Shown: piece by piece, positions 45,781 through 57,305 of the stretch | How positions within the stretch are numbered: position 1 is the stretch's first letter | Layout of the letters: each line of letters starts with the position of its first letter | Origin: Megascapheus bottae | Lineage: Eukaryota > Chordata > Mammalia > Rodentia > Geomyidae | DNA length: 64,000 nt | Direction of reading: 5' to 3' | Assembly: GCA_024803745.1 (NCBI GenBank) | Contig: JANJXV010000014.1 | Location: forward strand, 62,001 to 126,000 | Translations under genes and position numbers: made by a program | Notes under the pieces: model-generated | Told to the model about the DNA's origin: nothing | What the model saw: only the letters and a program-made list of their open reading frames with translations | Databases searched by the model: none

Positions 45781-45957
45781 TTTGGCCAGTTCTCAGCTTG
45801 AGTTTACAGCCTGAGCACTGTCCTTGGGTTTTCTCAAGGCTAGATGTCTACCACTTGAGCCACAGCACCACTTCTGGCTTTTTTCTATGTATGTGGTACT
45901 GAGAAATCGAACCCGGGTCTAGACAAGCACTCTACCTGTAGGCCAGAATCCCTGCCC
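45781..45957 (-). repeat. IDL-Geo SINE
   Basis: Dimer in reverse with a deletion in the left monomer ('CGGGTCTAGACAAGCACTCT'). TSD TGGAAAGA (about 45769-45776 and 45958-45965). Confidence 0.92.
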
Positions 45958-45965
45958 TGGAAAGA

Positions 45966-46140
45966 TTTTTATTGGCTTATTTTGTTTGTTGCATTATAAA
46001 AGAGATAGCATAAATGGAAGGTGGAGATAAAATAGGGAAGGAGTAGTAAATGGTGGTTTCACAGCATTACCATTTTGATTCCATAAATGAAAATTCTGAG
46101 TAACTGAGTAGGCAATATTCTGAAGAGCAAAGGGAAGGAA
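45966..46140. other. Short single-copy stretch
   Basis: Nothing recognised. Confidence 0.4.
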
Positions 46141-46149
46141 ATCTTTGGA

Positions 46150-47460
46150 TATCACAAATGAGGTCGCAGCGCAGCTGAAAAACAAAGCCCAACCACAACT
46201 CCCCTGTGGAGGAGGAGAACTAAAAATTGAAGCACAAGGTAAGCCAAAGGACTCTATGAAAGACTTGCATTTCTAGCTACAAAAAAGTCCATATTACTCT
46301 CGGGGGCCTTGCATTTAATATCTGGTTATGGTGAGACATAGAAGACTCTAATGTCCAACCCTCTGCATGAACAAAGACAGGGGCCCTGCTCAGCAACCTG
46401 CACTAGACGGCGTATCCATTCCTTCAGTCCCTTCTTCTTCACTCACCACTGGTTTCTGTAGGCCCTTTGCCTTTTTGAGATCTTAAATACAAGCCTTCAG
46501 TGGAGAAGAAAAGACATTGCCTTTGTTGTGTTATACTGCTGGTTTTGTTATTTGGATTTTGTTTTCCTTTTCTAACTCCAATTCTCAAGGACATTTCCAA
46601 CTCTGTTAAGCAAGCTACAGTCCAGCCAAGACTCAGAGAAAACCCAAAAATTAGATATGGATTTAGACCACTTCATAGACATCTAACTTCTTGAATGGAA
46701 AGAGAGAACCACAGGCCACAAAAGACCAAAACACACATTTGAAAAGTCTGCAAGAGGAGGCAAGTCTTCCCACCTCACCAAAAATAGGCAGAGGTCTAGA
46801 ATCTCCATCCACAGTGATAGGGCTACCATTGAAGGCAAGAACCTAGCCTGAGTAGAAAGATCCACAGGGATTATAATAGGAAGAAATTCCACCTAGCCCT
46901 CCCAGTGAGACTGCAGGATGGAAAAGCATCCTATCTACCAAGTTAGCAGTACCTGCCTGCTATAACTGCCTGGGAGGCATTATAACATCTCTGCCCAAAC
47001 AACCTCATTGGTTACAAGGAGTCCAGAACTACCAGGAGACTCAAGGAGCTAGGAAACCCCACCAGCTTTGGCCTGTACTCCTAGAGGAGCTCTGCTTTCT
47101 GAGGATTACATCCACCTAGAAGCCCCTACCCTGAAACTGTATCTATAGCACCCATAGCCAGTTCATGCATCCTTAGGCAGTACCTAGGGGAGAAATGCTG
47201 CAGGCCTCTGACCAAACAGTATCAGTACCAAACACATTAGAAAGATAGTGATGGATCTGTGAGGGCAAACATTTGGAGAAGAATGTTGCATGCTTGATTA
47301 GGGCCCAGTCTATGTCCACATTTCTTTTCAAACTGCCAATAGTTCATAATCTGAAAGCATCTAAAAGAGAGGAATACCAACTGATGCTCAAAATACAATA
47401 TCAAAACAAATAAGAGCCAGTTGGGTGATAGAATGTAAATTCTCATGGCACCTGATGGAA
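46150..47460. other. Unassigned block, less AT-rich than neighbours
   Basis: Begins with a CpG-containing stretch (GGTCGCAGCGCAG, 46162-46174) and has more GC and purine-rich text than its surroundings up to about 47330. It could be an unfamiliar L1 5' region or another transposon interior. A plus frame at 46500-46694 encodes a hydrophobic segment (CVILLVLLFGFCFPFL) but has a GTG, not ATG, first codon and no upstream ATG after the preceding stop. No gene is called. Confidence 0.35.
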
Positions 47461-47506
47461 GAAATGTTTTGCTTTTTTAAAAAATTATTACAAAAGTTCT
47501 GATTTA

Positions 47507-47739
47507 GTCCAGACACGGTGGCTCATGCCTGCATTCCTAGCTACTCAGGAAGCTGAGATCCACGGATCAAGGTTCAAAGCCATCCCGGGCAAAAAATGAC
47601 CTGAGACCCTTATCTCCAATTAACCTCTATAAAAGGGGAGTTGGGCTTGGCTCAAGGGTACGACAGTAGCCTTGAGCTGAAGAGCTTAGGGACAGTGCCC
47701 AGGCCAAGTCCAAGCCCCATGATCCACAAAACAACAACA
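47507..47739 (+). repeat. B1/7SL-Geo SINE, short subfamily
   Basis: Sense copy: 'CACGGTGGCTCATGCCTGCA', 'CTAGCTACTCAGGAAGCTGA', 'CTTATCTCCAATTAACCTCT', then Geo 'GTAGCCTTGAGCTGAAGAGC', 'CAGTGCCCAGGCCAAGTCCA' and an AAC-rich tail. Imperfect TSD AAAAGT.CTGATTTA (47492-47506; again at about 47740). Confidence 0.93.
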
Positions 47740-47756
47740 AAAAGTGTTATGATTTA

Positions 47757-48049
47757 GGCAATGGAAATCAAAACCCCACACATTCATTTCTTAGAAGCAC
47801 TATACCTCCCTTGAGAAATCTAATAGGTAGGCAAACTACTGATTTAGACTACACATGAATTTGTGCAAACAAGCATAGTTAGTGACTAGAGTAGAGTCTT
47901 TTATGAATAGCTTTGTTTCAATAGCCTCCAGATGTCTATTATGCTCATATAAAATAAGCAATATTGTGCTTTTGCTTTAAGCATACCATTTGGATTCTTG
48001 CATTCAAGGATATTCTGTACTAAAGTCAATAACTGCAGCTTGTAATCTA
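47757..48049. other. Single-copy DNA
   Basis: Nothing recognised. Confidence 0.5.
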
Positions 48050-48235
48050 ACAGAGTGTCTACTATGTGTAACACACCATGGTGGGATACTTCATAAAATG
48101 TATCTTATTTAATCTTTATAATCCTTGGAGGTATGTATTATTACTTCTGTCTCACAGATTAAGAACCTGAGACTCTAGAGAGGTAAAAGGATTTGCAGCA
48201 GGTAAACCAGAACCGCTTAAACAGCAAGTCTGTGT
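48050..48235 (-). repeat. MIR SINE
   Basis: Clear MIR complement: 'GAGTGTCTACTATGTGTAAC', 'TCTTATTTAATCTTTATAAT', 'GGAGGTATGTATTATTACTT', 'CAGATTAAGAACCTGAGACT', 'AGAGAGGTAAAAGGATTTGC'. Confidence 0.9.
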
Positions 48236-49059
48236 AAAGTATCTTTCCCAACCTCCTTCTACTTTTCCAATTTTAGGTCTAATGTTTCAAAAATGAAACT
48301 ATCTGTTTTCACAACTCATACTATTCTGGCATCAGACCAACATATTCAAGACTATAGGGACTTTTCTCTACCAACTGATATAGAGAGTTGAAGGCTGACA
48401 CAATAGTTTGTATTTTACCTTCAGAAGGATTTCAACAATGGTAGCAATTTTGAGAGAATATTCGCAAACCACAGATTAACCACTTTCTCCTCTTTACAGG
48501 GGAGCAGAATACAAAAATGAGTGGCTTCCTGCCTGCAAAAAAGCAATGGAAACAGAGATACTTATAGCCACAAATATGCTTTGAGGTGAGGGTTTACAAA
48601 ATTTATTTGTACATAAATTACTCTGAAAACAGACTTAGACTCATGCATGCCCATGCAGTTTTAGCAACCTGGAGTAAAAACACTTCAAAAACAAAGCAAA
48701 TGAACTCAAAACAGCACTGCACTTCACCATGTGCTGCCATGCAAAGCCTGTTTAAAATAAAAATTCTTTCCTCTCCACCAAATATTACACCATCATAGTT
48801 TCAAGAAAAGTGGGATATTTGGCCCATGAATATCATGCAAATGAGTACAGCATATTGTTGAAAATGACAGCATAAACAATAGTTTAGAATCAATTTTGGA
48901 GAGATAGCATTATTAATTTGTTCGATTCTTATTTCACAGCAAGCAGTTCTTTGGGTCAGAGCTAGGTCCATGTTTATTTTGTTCACTATCTCTTACATTT
49001 TGTAAGCCAGAATATTTGTTTCTTGAAAGTATGCCCTTACTTTACCACTCAGGATACAA
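48236..49059. other. Single-copy DNA
   Basis: No gene or clear repeat. Confidence 0.5.
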
Positions 49060-49350
49060 GTCATAAATATTTACCCAAGAGAAATAAAACATAGTCCCAT
49101 ACAAAGACTCATACAAAAATATTTATTGCAGCTTTATTCACAGTAGCCAAAACTGTCAACAACTTAAATGCAAATCAATATGTGAATAAATGAACAGATT
49201 TTAGCATGCAATGGAATACTACTTGGCAAAAAAAAGAAACGAATGATTCACAACACTGAATGAATAAATCTTAAAATTTAATGCAGAGCAAAAGAAGCCA
49301 GACAAAATATAATATTCTTCTATATTAAAGTCTAGAATTTGCAAGTTGTA
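49060..49350 (+). mobile_element. Ancient L1 (L1M-type) 3' fragment
   Basis: 'TATTTACCCAAGAGAAATAA', 'TATTTATTGCAGCTTTATTC', 'GCAATGGAATACTACTTGGC' and 'AGCAAAAGAAGCCAGACAAA' follow ancient mammalian L1 3' ends rather than the local young L1. Confidence 0.75.
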
Positions 49351-49459
49351 TGCTGATGGCTTAACCCATTGTCTTGGGTTCTCTGGTGACAGATGAAGAG
49401 TATCACAGTGTAAGGACAGCTCCAGCCAAAAAGTTCAATCGAGATTTAAAATAGCGCCC

Positions 49460-49692
49460 TCCCCTTGCAAAGGCAGCATTAGAGATGTGGCTCAAGCAAG
49501 TACAATGCTCTGTTCAAACCTAGTTCTAGTACCACCACCACCTCCCCCCCCAAAAAAAATCCAAATAACTAAGGGGAGGAGAAAAGGCTAGAAGGGGAAA
49601 GAGGGAAGGAAAGGAGAGAAGAAAGAAAAGGAGGAAGGAACAGAGGGAGGAAGAGAGGGAGGGAAGGGATAAGAGAGGAGAGGAGAGATTTG
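49460..49692 (+). repeat. Old SINE remnant and purine-rich tract
   Basis: 'AGAGATGTGGCTCAAGCAAG' to 'CTAGTTCTAGTACCACC' resembles an old ID-type unit. It is followed by A's and a long GGAA/GAAA-rich tract (49557-49692). Confidence 0.6.
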
Positions 49693-49911
49693 GGTCTGTT
49701 AAGGAACTAAATACAAAGGAGCATGAATATATGTTCAATCAATAACATAGGCACATTCTGGACTGTTACTTTGACATTAAAATGATTGTTTTTCATTATG
49801 TGCAAATTATATTTCAGTATGATTTCCAGAATCTGCATTCATAAAGGATAATTGTTTATATCTATCATTAAGAACAATTACCATGACCAAGTAAAAATAT
49901 CTATATCTTTT

Positions 49912-50103
49912 TTTTTTGGCCAGTCCTGGGCTTGAGCTTAGGGCCTGAGCACTGTCCTTGGGCTGTCTCAAGGCTAGAGCTCTACCACTTGAGCCTCAGC
50001 ACCACTTCCAGCTTTTTTCTATGTATGTGGTACCAAAGAATCGAACCTGGGTCTTCGTGCATGCTAGGCAAGCACTTTAACCACTAGGCCAGACTCCTGC
50101 CCT
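49912..50103 (-). repeat. IDL-Geo SINE, young
   Basis: Full dimer in reverse. TSD ATCTATATCTTTT exact (49899-49911 and 50104-50116). Confidence 0.96.
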
Positions 50104-50116
50104 ATCTATATCTTTT

Positions 50117-50564
50117 GTATATGCATAGCATTCCTAAAATCAAGATTTGAATGGACTTAGGCTATCCTAAGCTATCTCTGTTATCCAACAATGTGGAAAA
50201 TTGTGTAAATGGAGAAGTTATCTGACAAGTTACAATGATGGGGCTTGGAGAATTAGCCCACCACACACACAGGAAAGTTGTCCACATGAGACCATTGACA
50301 GCATTCATTGGTTGCAGACTGTTCCATCCATTGTTGGGTATCTCTTTCTGGTCATCTGTAGAGCATTATTGTCTTGGCACTCACAGCCTTGTGTGTGAAC
50401 CTCAGTAGACAGAGGAGGCATTTAGGAAAAGCTATTGTGTTCTGAAGCAGTAAGGGTTACAGAAATAGATGGGAACCTTATCCATGCCCTCTACAACACT
50501 ACAGGAGAAAACACTTCAAAAAGTACACATTTGTTTCAGAAAACTTTGGCAAACAGACATCAGA
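50117..50564. other. Single-copy DNA
   Basis: Nothing recognised. Confidence 0.5.
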
Positions 50565-50581
50565 TTTTTGCAACACACTTT

Positions 50582-51016
50582 TCTTTTCTTTTCTTTTCTT
50601 ATTTTTGCAGTGCTGGGGCTTGAACTCAGGTTCTAGACCCTATCCCCAACCCAAACCTCTTTTTTTTTTTGCCAGTCCTGGGCTTAAGCTCAGGGCCTGA
50701 GCACTGTCCTTGGATTTTTCTCAAGGCTAGAGCTCTACCACTTGAGCCTCAGCACCACTTCTGGCTTTTTCTAAGTATGTGGTACCAAGGAATCGAACCT
50801 GGGTCTTCGTGCATGCTAGGCAAGCACTCTACCAGTAGGCCAAACTCCCAGCCCCTACCCAAACCTCTTTATGCTCAAGGCTCTACTATTTGAGTATAGT
50901 ACTACTTCCAACCTTTTCTAAGTATTTCACAGGAGATGAGCGTCTCATGGAAATATGATCTTCAGATCTCAGGCTTCTGAATACCTAGCATTACATGCTT
51001 GCATCACTGATGCCTC
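50582..51016 (-). repeat. Old B1/7SL-Geo SINE split by a younger IDL-Geo
   Basis: Pieces 50582-50662 (TTTTC-rich tail, 'CAGTGCTGGGGCTTGAACTC') and 50871-51016 ('GCTCAAGGCTCTACTATTTG', 'ATCTTCAGATCTCAGGCTTC', 'TACCTAGCATTACATGCTTG') belong to one element. The outer TSD is about TT[GG]CAACACA.TTTT (50566-50581 and about 51018-51033). Confidence 0.88.
50663..50856 (-). repeat. IDL-Geo SINE nested in an older SINE
   Basis: Full dimer in reverse. TSD ACCCAAACCTCTTT exact (50649-50662 and 50857-50870). Confidence 0.96.
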
Positions 51017-51033
51017 ACTTTGGCAACACATTT

Positions 51034-51235
51034 TTACATACAAAGATATAAGCAAAAAATAAATAAATCCTGACAATACATCTGAAACCCAAATTCTCAA
51101 AGTTCTGATTGCATATTTCCAAGGAAACTGAGATTATATCATTCAAACATGATTAAAAATGTATTATATGATTATGTCATCAAATTAAATGCACATCAAT
51201 ACAGAAAGAAAATAAAACAGAAATACAACTTAGAA
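51034..51235. other. Single-copy AT-rich DNA
   Basis: Nothing recognised. Confidence 0.4.
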
Positions 51236-51392
51236 AAGCCAAGTTGTGGGAGGGTGGGTGTAAAGAAATTGAGAAAAAAACATGGGAAGTGGTATTACTG
51301 TTCAAGAAGTAATGTACTCACTACCTGATGAATGTTACTGTAACCCCTAAGTACATCAACCAACAACAAAATACAATTAAAAAAAAGAAATG
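51236..51392 (+). mobile_element. L1 3' UTR end, 5'-truncated
   Basis: 'CATGGGAAGTGGTATTACTG', 'GAAGTAATGTACTCACTACC', 'TACTGTAACCCCTAAGTACA' and an A-rich end. Possible short imperfect flank AAAGCCAAGTTG / AAATGCCAAATTG. Confidence 0.75.
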
Positions 51393-51837
51393 CCAAATTG
51401 TTCTTTGCTCAACAGTCTTTATTTTAGCACAGAACTCCATTTTCCTAGTAGCACTGAGAGGGAGTAATATATTTAGAGATAGATATATGTAATACACTTA
51501 GCTATTAACCCTATCAAACTATTATCCTGAAACAGCAATGAACCTAAATTCTGACATATGAAATTAAAGAGTTACAATAGTTATTTTGGGGGGGATGATG
51601 ATACAAGTAAGTTTCAAATAATGGTCACAAGTATTCAGGCTTCAAATATTAGTGAATATTAGTTCTTTACATCTAATCTCCCAGGCAATACTTTTGATTT
51701 GCTTTTTTAGTATGTAAATCTATATACAATTTGTGTGTATGCAATAATTGCCATATGCATGTAATACAGACTGATATCCTTGATTATTTCTAGTTCCATT
51801 ATCATCACATCTATCCTACTTTCTGATTTCTAGAATC
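51393..51837. other. Single-copy AT-rich DNA
   Basis: Nothing recognised. Confidence 0.5.
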
Positions 51838-51852
51838 TTTCCTGGATTTCTG

Positions 51853-52081
51853 GTTCTTGTTGTTGTTGTTATTGTTGCTGTGTGTTTTGCCAGTCTTGGA
51901 GCTTGTACTCAGGCCAGGGGCTGGGCACTGTTCCTGAGCTTCTTTTGCTTAAGGCTAGCACTCTACCATTTGAGCCCCAGTGCCACTTCTGGCTTTTTCG
52001 GTTTATGTGCTACTGAGGAATCGAACCAGGGCCTCAAGCATGCTAGGCAAGCACTCTACCACTAAGCCTCATTCCCAGCCC
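51853..52081 (-). repeat. IDL-Geo SINE, variant subfamily
   Basis: Reverse dimer with a (GTT)n tail and variant Geo text ('AGGCCAGGGGCTGGGCACTG', 'TTCTTTTGCTTAAGGCTAGC') and 'CGGTTTATGTGCTACTGAGG' in place of the common 'CTATGTATGTGGTACCGAGG'. TSD TTTCCTGGATTTCTG exact (51838-51852 and 52082-52096). Confidence 0.94.
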
Positions 52082-52096
52082 TTTCCTGGATTTCTG

Positions 52097-53052
52097 ACTG
52101 CACATTTCTAAGAAAATCAAGTCCAAGTTAATGGCTATAGTCAGGAATTTTGTAAAGGTTTTACAAACTAACAAGTAAATTTGAATACTAACATTTTATT
52201 TTTAAAGGAATTCTAAGTATGTTGCCAGATATTTCAATGAGATAATTCTTTAAACATTTACATTTTTATTTTTTAACTTGAATTCAACTGGTAAAGATTA
52301 CAATTTTACAACAAAGTAAATATAAATTACAGATAATTAAGTATCAAATAGGCATATTTTAAAGTAATCCTCTACTAATTATTTAAATCATCTTCTTATT
52401 AAATCACCTAATTTCATAATTCCTAAATCAGTCATCTTTGCTGTTTTAGAAATTTTTATTTAAAAAAACTTTTATAAATATAAGTAGAATCTCTCTTCCA
52501 AGAAAATTAATATATGTAATTTGTTAACTTCCAGTGCTCCATAAAAGCCAATTTGAACCCTTTTTGTATTTAAAAATTTTACATTGGTCTGCTTAGATAT
52601 AAATTAGATATAGTTTGCTAGAAGTAAGTGTAAAATTATGATCAAGTTATTTAACATTGACATATAAAAATTTGACAATGAAATCACTGTTTTGTACAAT
52701 TAATACACCCTAAATAAAAATTTGCATCTCACTTGCCATTTAGTTGTGCCTTTACATAATAGTAATTTTCTTCTCTTATTTTCAACAATGGATTAGTACA
52801 ATATACAGTATAAAAGAGTTCTTTATATTTTTAAAGGTGACAGCACAGAAGATTAAATTTTCAAATACCACAATAAAGTGACTTCCAGAATGGACCCAAA
52901 GAAGATACATATAATTTTCAAAATATACATTAATTTCTCTCCTTCCATTGTCTCCAAATAGATGGATCCAAGATATTGAGCAGTCAGATGGTTAGGTACA
53001 TAATTTTTAGATAAAGTCAAAACAGGTTTTGACATGTTTGCTTTACAAAACA
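52097..53052. other. Single-copy, very AT-rich DNA
   Basis: Nothing recognised. Confidence 0.5.
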
Positions 53053-53060
53053 TCTGTCTG

Positions 53061-53100
<40 letters not shown>

Positions 53101-53101
53101 C
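53053..53101. repeat. (TCTA)n microsatellite
   Basis: Two TCTG units then about ten TCTA units. Confidence 0.97.
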
Positions 53102-53229
53102 TTGATTACTCAAAATAAATAAGGTACCTATGACTCCTCTGTTTCTGCTGTTCAAACTAGTCCACTAGTGAGTCACAGGTTTTGCATTTGTAATACATCC
53201 AGGTCATATTGATTTATACTGACAACACT

Positions 53230-53420
53230 TGTGTCAGCATAGTCCTTGGTCAAAATCTAAGTCATAATCATCTTTTACCACGTTCAAACCTGATCTTCCT
53301 ACATCCATCCTACCCCATAGAGTACAGTGTTCTTTTTAACATCTTAAAATTTACATGCTCAGAATCCACTAAGAATTCCTGTGGGATCAATGAGTAAAGT
53401 CAAAATACTGTTTCCTTTCT
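53230..53420 (+). repeat. Possible L2 LINE fragment
   Basis: 'AAGTCATAATCATCTTTTAC', 'ACCTGATCTTCCTACATCC', 'CAGTGTTCTTTTTAACATCT' follow L2 order loosely. Confidence 0.4.
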
Positions 53421-54298
53421 TAGCTCATTTTATAAATTTGCTTCTGTCCCAGCTCCCAGCTCATGCCAGCCCCTGACATAGGCACTTAAAATTGTCTGTC
53501 CTACCCTTTGAACAGTCTTTTTCTACATATGTAGATGCCCTGGAAATCTTTGAATGTCTCCACAAAATAGAACTGCTTTCCAAATGGCATACATTAAAAA
53601 TAAATAAACTAATAAATCTCTGTACTTCTTCCTTGATAGAATTTTTTCCCACCAGACACAAAATATTTATTTAGGGAGTGCTGTTTTCTCCCACAGATTG
53701 TAGGCTCAGTATAGTCCAGAATTTTGTTTAAGTTGTGCATTGTTTTCTCTTTAGAATATCCACAATGCATTTATTCTTTAGTAAATACATGGGAATAAAT
53801 CAACACAAAGAAAGAGAAACTATTAGGTTGGAATCCTCATATATCTCCAGCAAGGATCCATAGGATTTTATAAAATTTCTGTGATTTCACAGGGTCATTG
53901 TGTTGAATGAAGCTCTATACTTTATCATGAGCTAAACATTATGACTAGGGTAAAGAAGGAAAAAGTTGGGGGAATTGTAAACATAATTACTGCCTATCAC
54001 TTTCCTAATAGCTCTAGAATCCCAAACCATTATTCTGATGATTACTTAAGCCAATATAAAATTATGGACATACTGAATGGAACGCCTCATAAAGGTCATT
54101 CAATCCTCAGTTTATTTTAATAAGTTACTTGTGCTCCAATGATTTTTATCTCTAAATGGAAGTCCAATGGTTTCACACTGTTCTGCCCAGCATTTTCCAT
54201 AAAGATATACATCAGCAAGTTCCAGACAATAAATGGAATATCTCGCAAAAAAAATTAAATGCAATCCCATAGTTGTGGAAAAAATTATTTTACTTTTC
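53421..54298. other. Single-copy DNA
   Basis: No gene. The open frames on both strands around 53461-53674 are short and featureless. Confidence 0.45.
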
Positions 54299-54306
54299 TG
54301 TAACAT

Positions 54307-54553
54307 TTTTTTTTCAGTTATGGGGCTTGAACTCTGGGCCTGGGTGCTGTCGCTGAGCTCTTCAAGTCAAGGCTACCACCCTACACTTGGGCCTGGGAGT
54401 TGCCTTGAGCCATTCAGCTCAAGGCTATTGCCCTACCCTGGAGCCACAGCCCCACTTCTGGTTTTCTAGTGATTAATTGGAGATAAGAGTCTCATGGACA
54501 TTAGTGCCTGAACTGGCTTTTAAGGGCAATCCTCAGATCTCAGCCTCCTGAAT
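54307..54553 (-). repeat. B1/7SL-Geo SINE, long subfamily
   Basis: Reverse composite with the same extra internal Geo block of about 40 bp as the copy at 30998 (two 'CAAGGCTA' units). Ends 'TCAGCCTCCTGAATG'. Flank TGTAAC on both sides. Confidence 0.9.
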
Positions 54554-56371
54554 GTAACGCAATTTTTATCTTAATCTCAAATACTGCCACATGGAGCATC
54601 ATATAATCTTAGACAATTGAGGCAAATTTCAGTCTGTCTAGACCTTTCTCAACCTGTCAACCAAAGTGGCCTAAAATGTACACAAGTCAGGCAGGTGACA
54701 GCCACGTGATTTTCTTGCACCTGACATTATGGTGGCCTTTGCAGGGAACCACAACCCTCTGGTGTTTGCTAGTTAAGCTGTTAGGTTATTCTTACATATG
54801 TTGACCTAACTTCAAGACCTTGTGGTAACGAGGCTCCCAATACCACTCTTTAAAGTAACAGAAATCTTTCTTCTCATCTCATGAGTCTTTTGCACCCTAT
54901 TTGTCACATCCTAAATACTCCATGCATATATCTCAGTTAGTACAGGGCTTGCTGCATCCCCAGACAAGGGCCTTCTATTCCAAGATTCCTAAGCCCCAAG
55001 AGGCAAAGCTCTTTCACAGGAACATATCCCATTCATCATCCTGTTTTCAATGGCAAATTCCTGTTTTTCTTAGTGTAAATAAGATGCACCCAATTCTAAG
55101 TGCAAGAAAGGATCAGGCCTGTATGATCTCAACTTTTTCAAACACTGTTAAATATGTTGAATGGGTGCCCTCCTGCATTTAGATAATACTGAGAAATGTT
55201 TACAGGATCACATATATTACTTTTAGTGATAAATTGTGTTATCCCTAATTTTGAGATAAAAGATGTTAATCAGGCCCAATACTGGAAAGAATTCACATGC
55301 TATGAGATAATAGAGTGTGAGTTTGATTCTAGTAATTAAACAATGGAGTGCAACCTGTCTTTACACTATGATTTCCTTAATGCTGATTCTGAACATAAAT
55401 AAAACATAACCAAAAGAATAAAAATAAAAAATTAGTATATTCATAGAGGAGTGCAATATAGAGCTACCAGCTTGTTACAATGGTTGTTGCTATGTTTAGA
55501 GCTGGGTTTCTAAGAAACTTGAGAACGAAAGAAAAAAAACATAGAATATGTATTTGTTTTAAGAATGAGATCTGCAAGGAATAAGAAGGACACATCAAGA
55601 GAGAGAATTAAGGAATAATTTCAGATTTCCCCACTCATTCCAGCTACATTTAGAAAATACCATTGTGTGTTTTTTGCTGCACCGCTATAAGAATCATCAA
55701 AGCATATAGCAGAAGAGCAGGAAGTGATATATGAAATGATATTAAAAGATATTAATAGAGCCAATATTAAAGTTACCCGAGTCATTTTGAAGAAAAAATG
55801 GGGTCATGGTGCTGAAAATTTCTAAACATGCAGTAGTGTAGTCTTTAAATGAGATTTTGGTGCAGAAATCTGGGGTATTTTAGGATTACATTACAGTTCT
55901 TTTCATCTCTGACCTACAAATCTCATATTTATTAATCTCAAAGACATCTTTAACCTCAAATCAAAAAGGAGTTCACAGACAATGGTTTGGATAACAGCCC
56001 TGATTGCCCCTGTAGTAGATTGGCAGGGGCAAATGGAGTTGGTTTTTGTCTAAGCAAGGAACAAGTATGGAACAAGAGGACATGAACAAATAAAAGAAAC
56101 AGAAAGTACCTCAAGGAAAGTAAATGGCTACATTAATTATTCACCTGTTTTCTCTTTTCTGTGTGATATTTTACCTACATTCATATTATGTGTGCTATTT
56201 TGTATACTCTTTCTGCATAAAAATGATGTGCAGCATTTTTCACAATGTGATTTGGAATATTTTTGTAAAGTAAGATTTAAGAGACATAATGGTTTTAAAA
56301 AGTCTGTCTCTGGAATCTAAAGATAGGATTTGACTCTGAAACTGCACTTGAGCTATGATACGTTCTCTAGA

Positions 56372-56373
<2 letters not shown>
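54554..56373. other. Single-copy DNA
   Basis: No recognised gene. 54640-55180 is less AT-rich and could hold an unrecognised old repeat. The 93-codon frame at 54901-55182 starts at TTG and is not called. Confidence 0.45.

Positions 56374-56417
<44 letters not shown>
56374..56417. repeat. (GT)n microsatellite
   Basis: About 22 GT units, uninterrupted. Confidence 0.98.
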
Positions 56418-56418
<1 letters not shown>

Positions 56419-56803
56419 TGTGTATTTTCTAAGCAATAATCTCAAATTCTTGGATTTGGAACCTAAAAATGCCTACCTCAGAGCTATGAAAGAACAAGTA
56501 TAGAGGGAGAAAATCCATGGAAACTGCTCAGCATATATAAGGTCCATCTTTTATTTTTGATTTGTATCTGTCTTCTGAGTAAAAGGAATAGTTAGAAAAA
56601 ACAGCCATTGCTTACCTCTCTTGTAAGTTCATGAAACATTTTCAATAAACTTAGTACATCATACTTTACCTTACATTTCTACTGAATGCTATTAGAAAAT
56701 GAAAAAAATCTTGATATTAAATTAGAATATCAAAGAAGTTTCAAGATAGATTTTGGCAGTAGAAGAAACTATCATATTTAGCAACATTTAAAAATACTTA
56801 TCT

Positions 56804-56917
56804 GGGTCTTGCCTAGCATGCACCAAGACCTGGGTTCGATTCCTCAGTATCACATACATAGAAAAGCTGGAAGTGGTGCTGTGACTCAAATGGCAGAGCA
56901 CTAGCCTTGAGGGGAAA
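56804..56917 (+). repeat. IDL-Geo SINE, 5'-truncated, with TSD
   Basis: Starts inside the left monomer at 'GGTCTTGCCTAGCATGCACC', keeps GGTTCGATTCC, and ends after 'CACTAGCCTTGAGG'. TSD AAAATACTTATCTG (56790-56803 and about 56918-56931). Confidence 0.9.
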
Positions 56918-56931
56918 AAATACTTATCTGC

Positions 56932-57184
56932 CAGGGCACTGGTGGCTCACACCTCTAACCCTATCTATTCAAGATACTGAAATTTGAGAATCACAGTTTG
57001 AAGCTAGACTGAGCAGGAAAGCCAATGAGACTTTTATCATCAATTAACTACCAAAAAATAAATACAAGTAAAACTACATGTGGAGCTGTGGCTCCATTGG
57101 CAAGATTAGCTTGGAACACAAAAATTCAGGAAAAGTGCCCAGGTCCTTAGTTCAAACTCCACCAACACAAGAAACAAAAAAACG
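56932..57184 (+). repeat. B1/7SL-Geo SINE, old
   Basis: 'CACTGGTGGCTCACACCTCT', 'AAGATACTGAAATTTGAGAA', 'TGTGGAGCTGTGGCTCCATT', 'AAAAGTGCCCAGGTCCTTAG' in sense order; diverged. Confidence 0.85.
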
Positions 57185-57199
57185 TGTAGATAGCTGCTA

Positions 57200-57305
57200 G
57201 ACAGACAGACAGATAGACAGACAATTAGATAGATTGATAGATACAAGGATACATAAATACAGAGATAAATACATACATAGGTAGATAAATATATATATAC
57301 ATATA
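57200..57305. repeat. (AGAC)n/(ATAG)n/(TACA)n compound microsatellite
   Basis: Degenerate tetranucleotide run growing from the SINE tail. Confidence 0.9.

Noticed and set aside
46500..46694. Small membrane-like protein
   Set aside because: The first codon is GTG, there is no ATG between it and the preceding in-frame stop, and no family is recognised. Kept only as a finding about the block.
53053..53101. Regularly spaced short repeats that might suggest an array
   Set aside because: Plain tetranucleotide microsatellite with no spacers; no CRISPR in a mammalian genome.
54901..55182. 93-codon plus frame
   Set aside because: TTG start, no domain, no sign of conservation visible.
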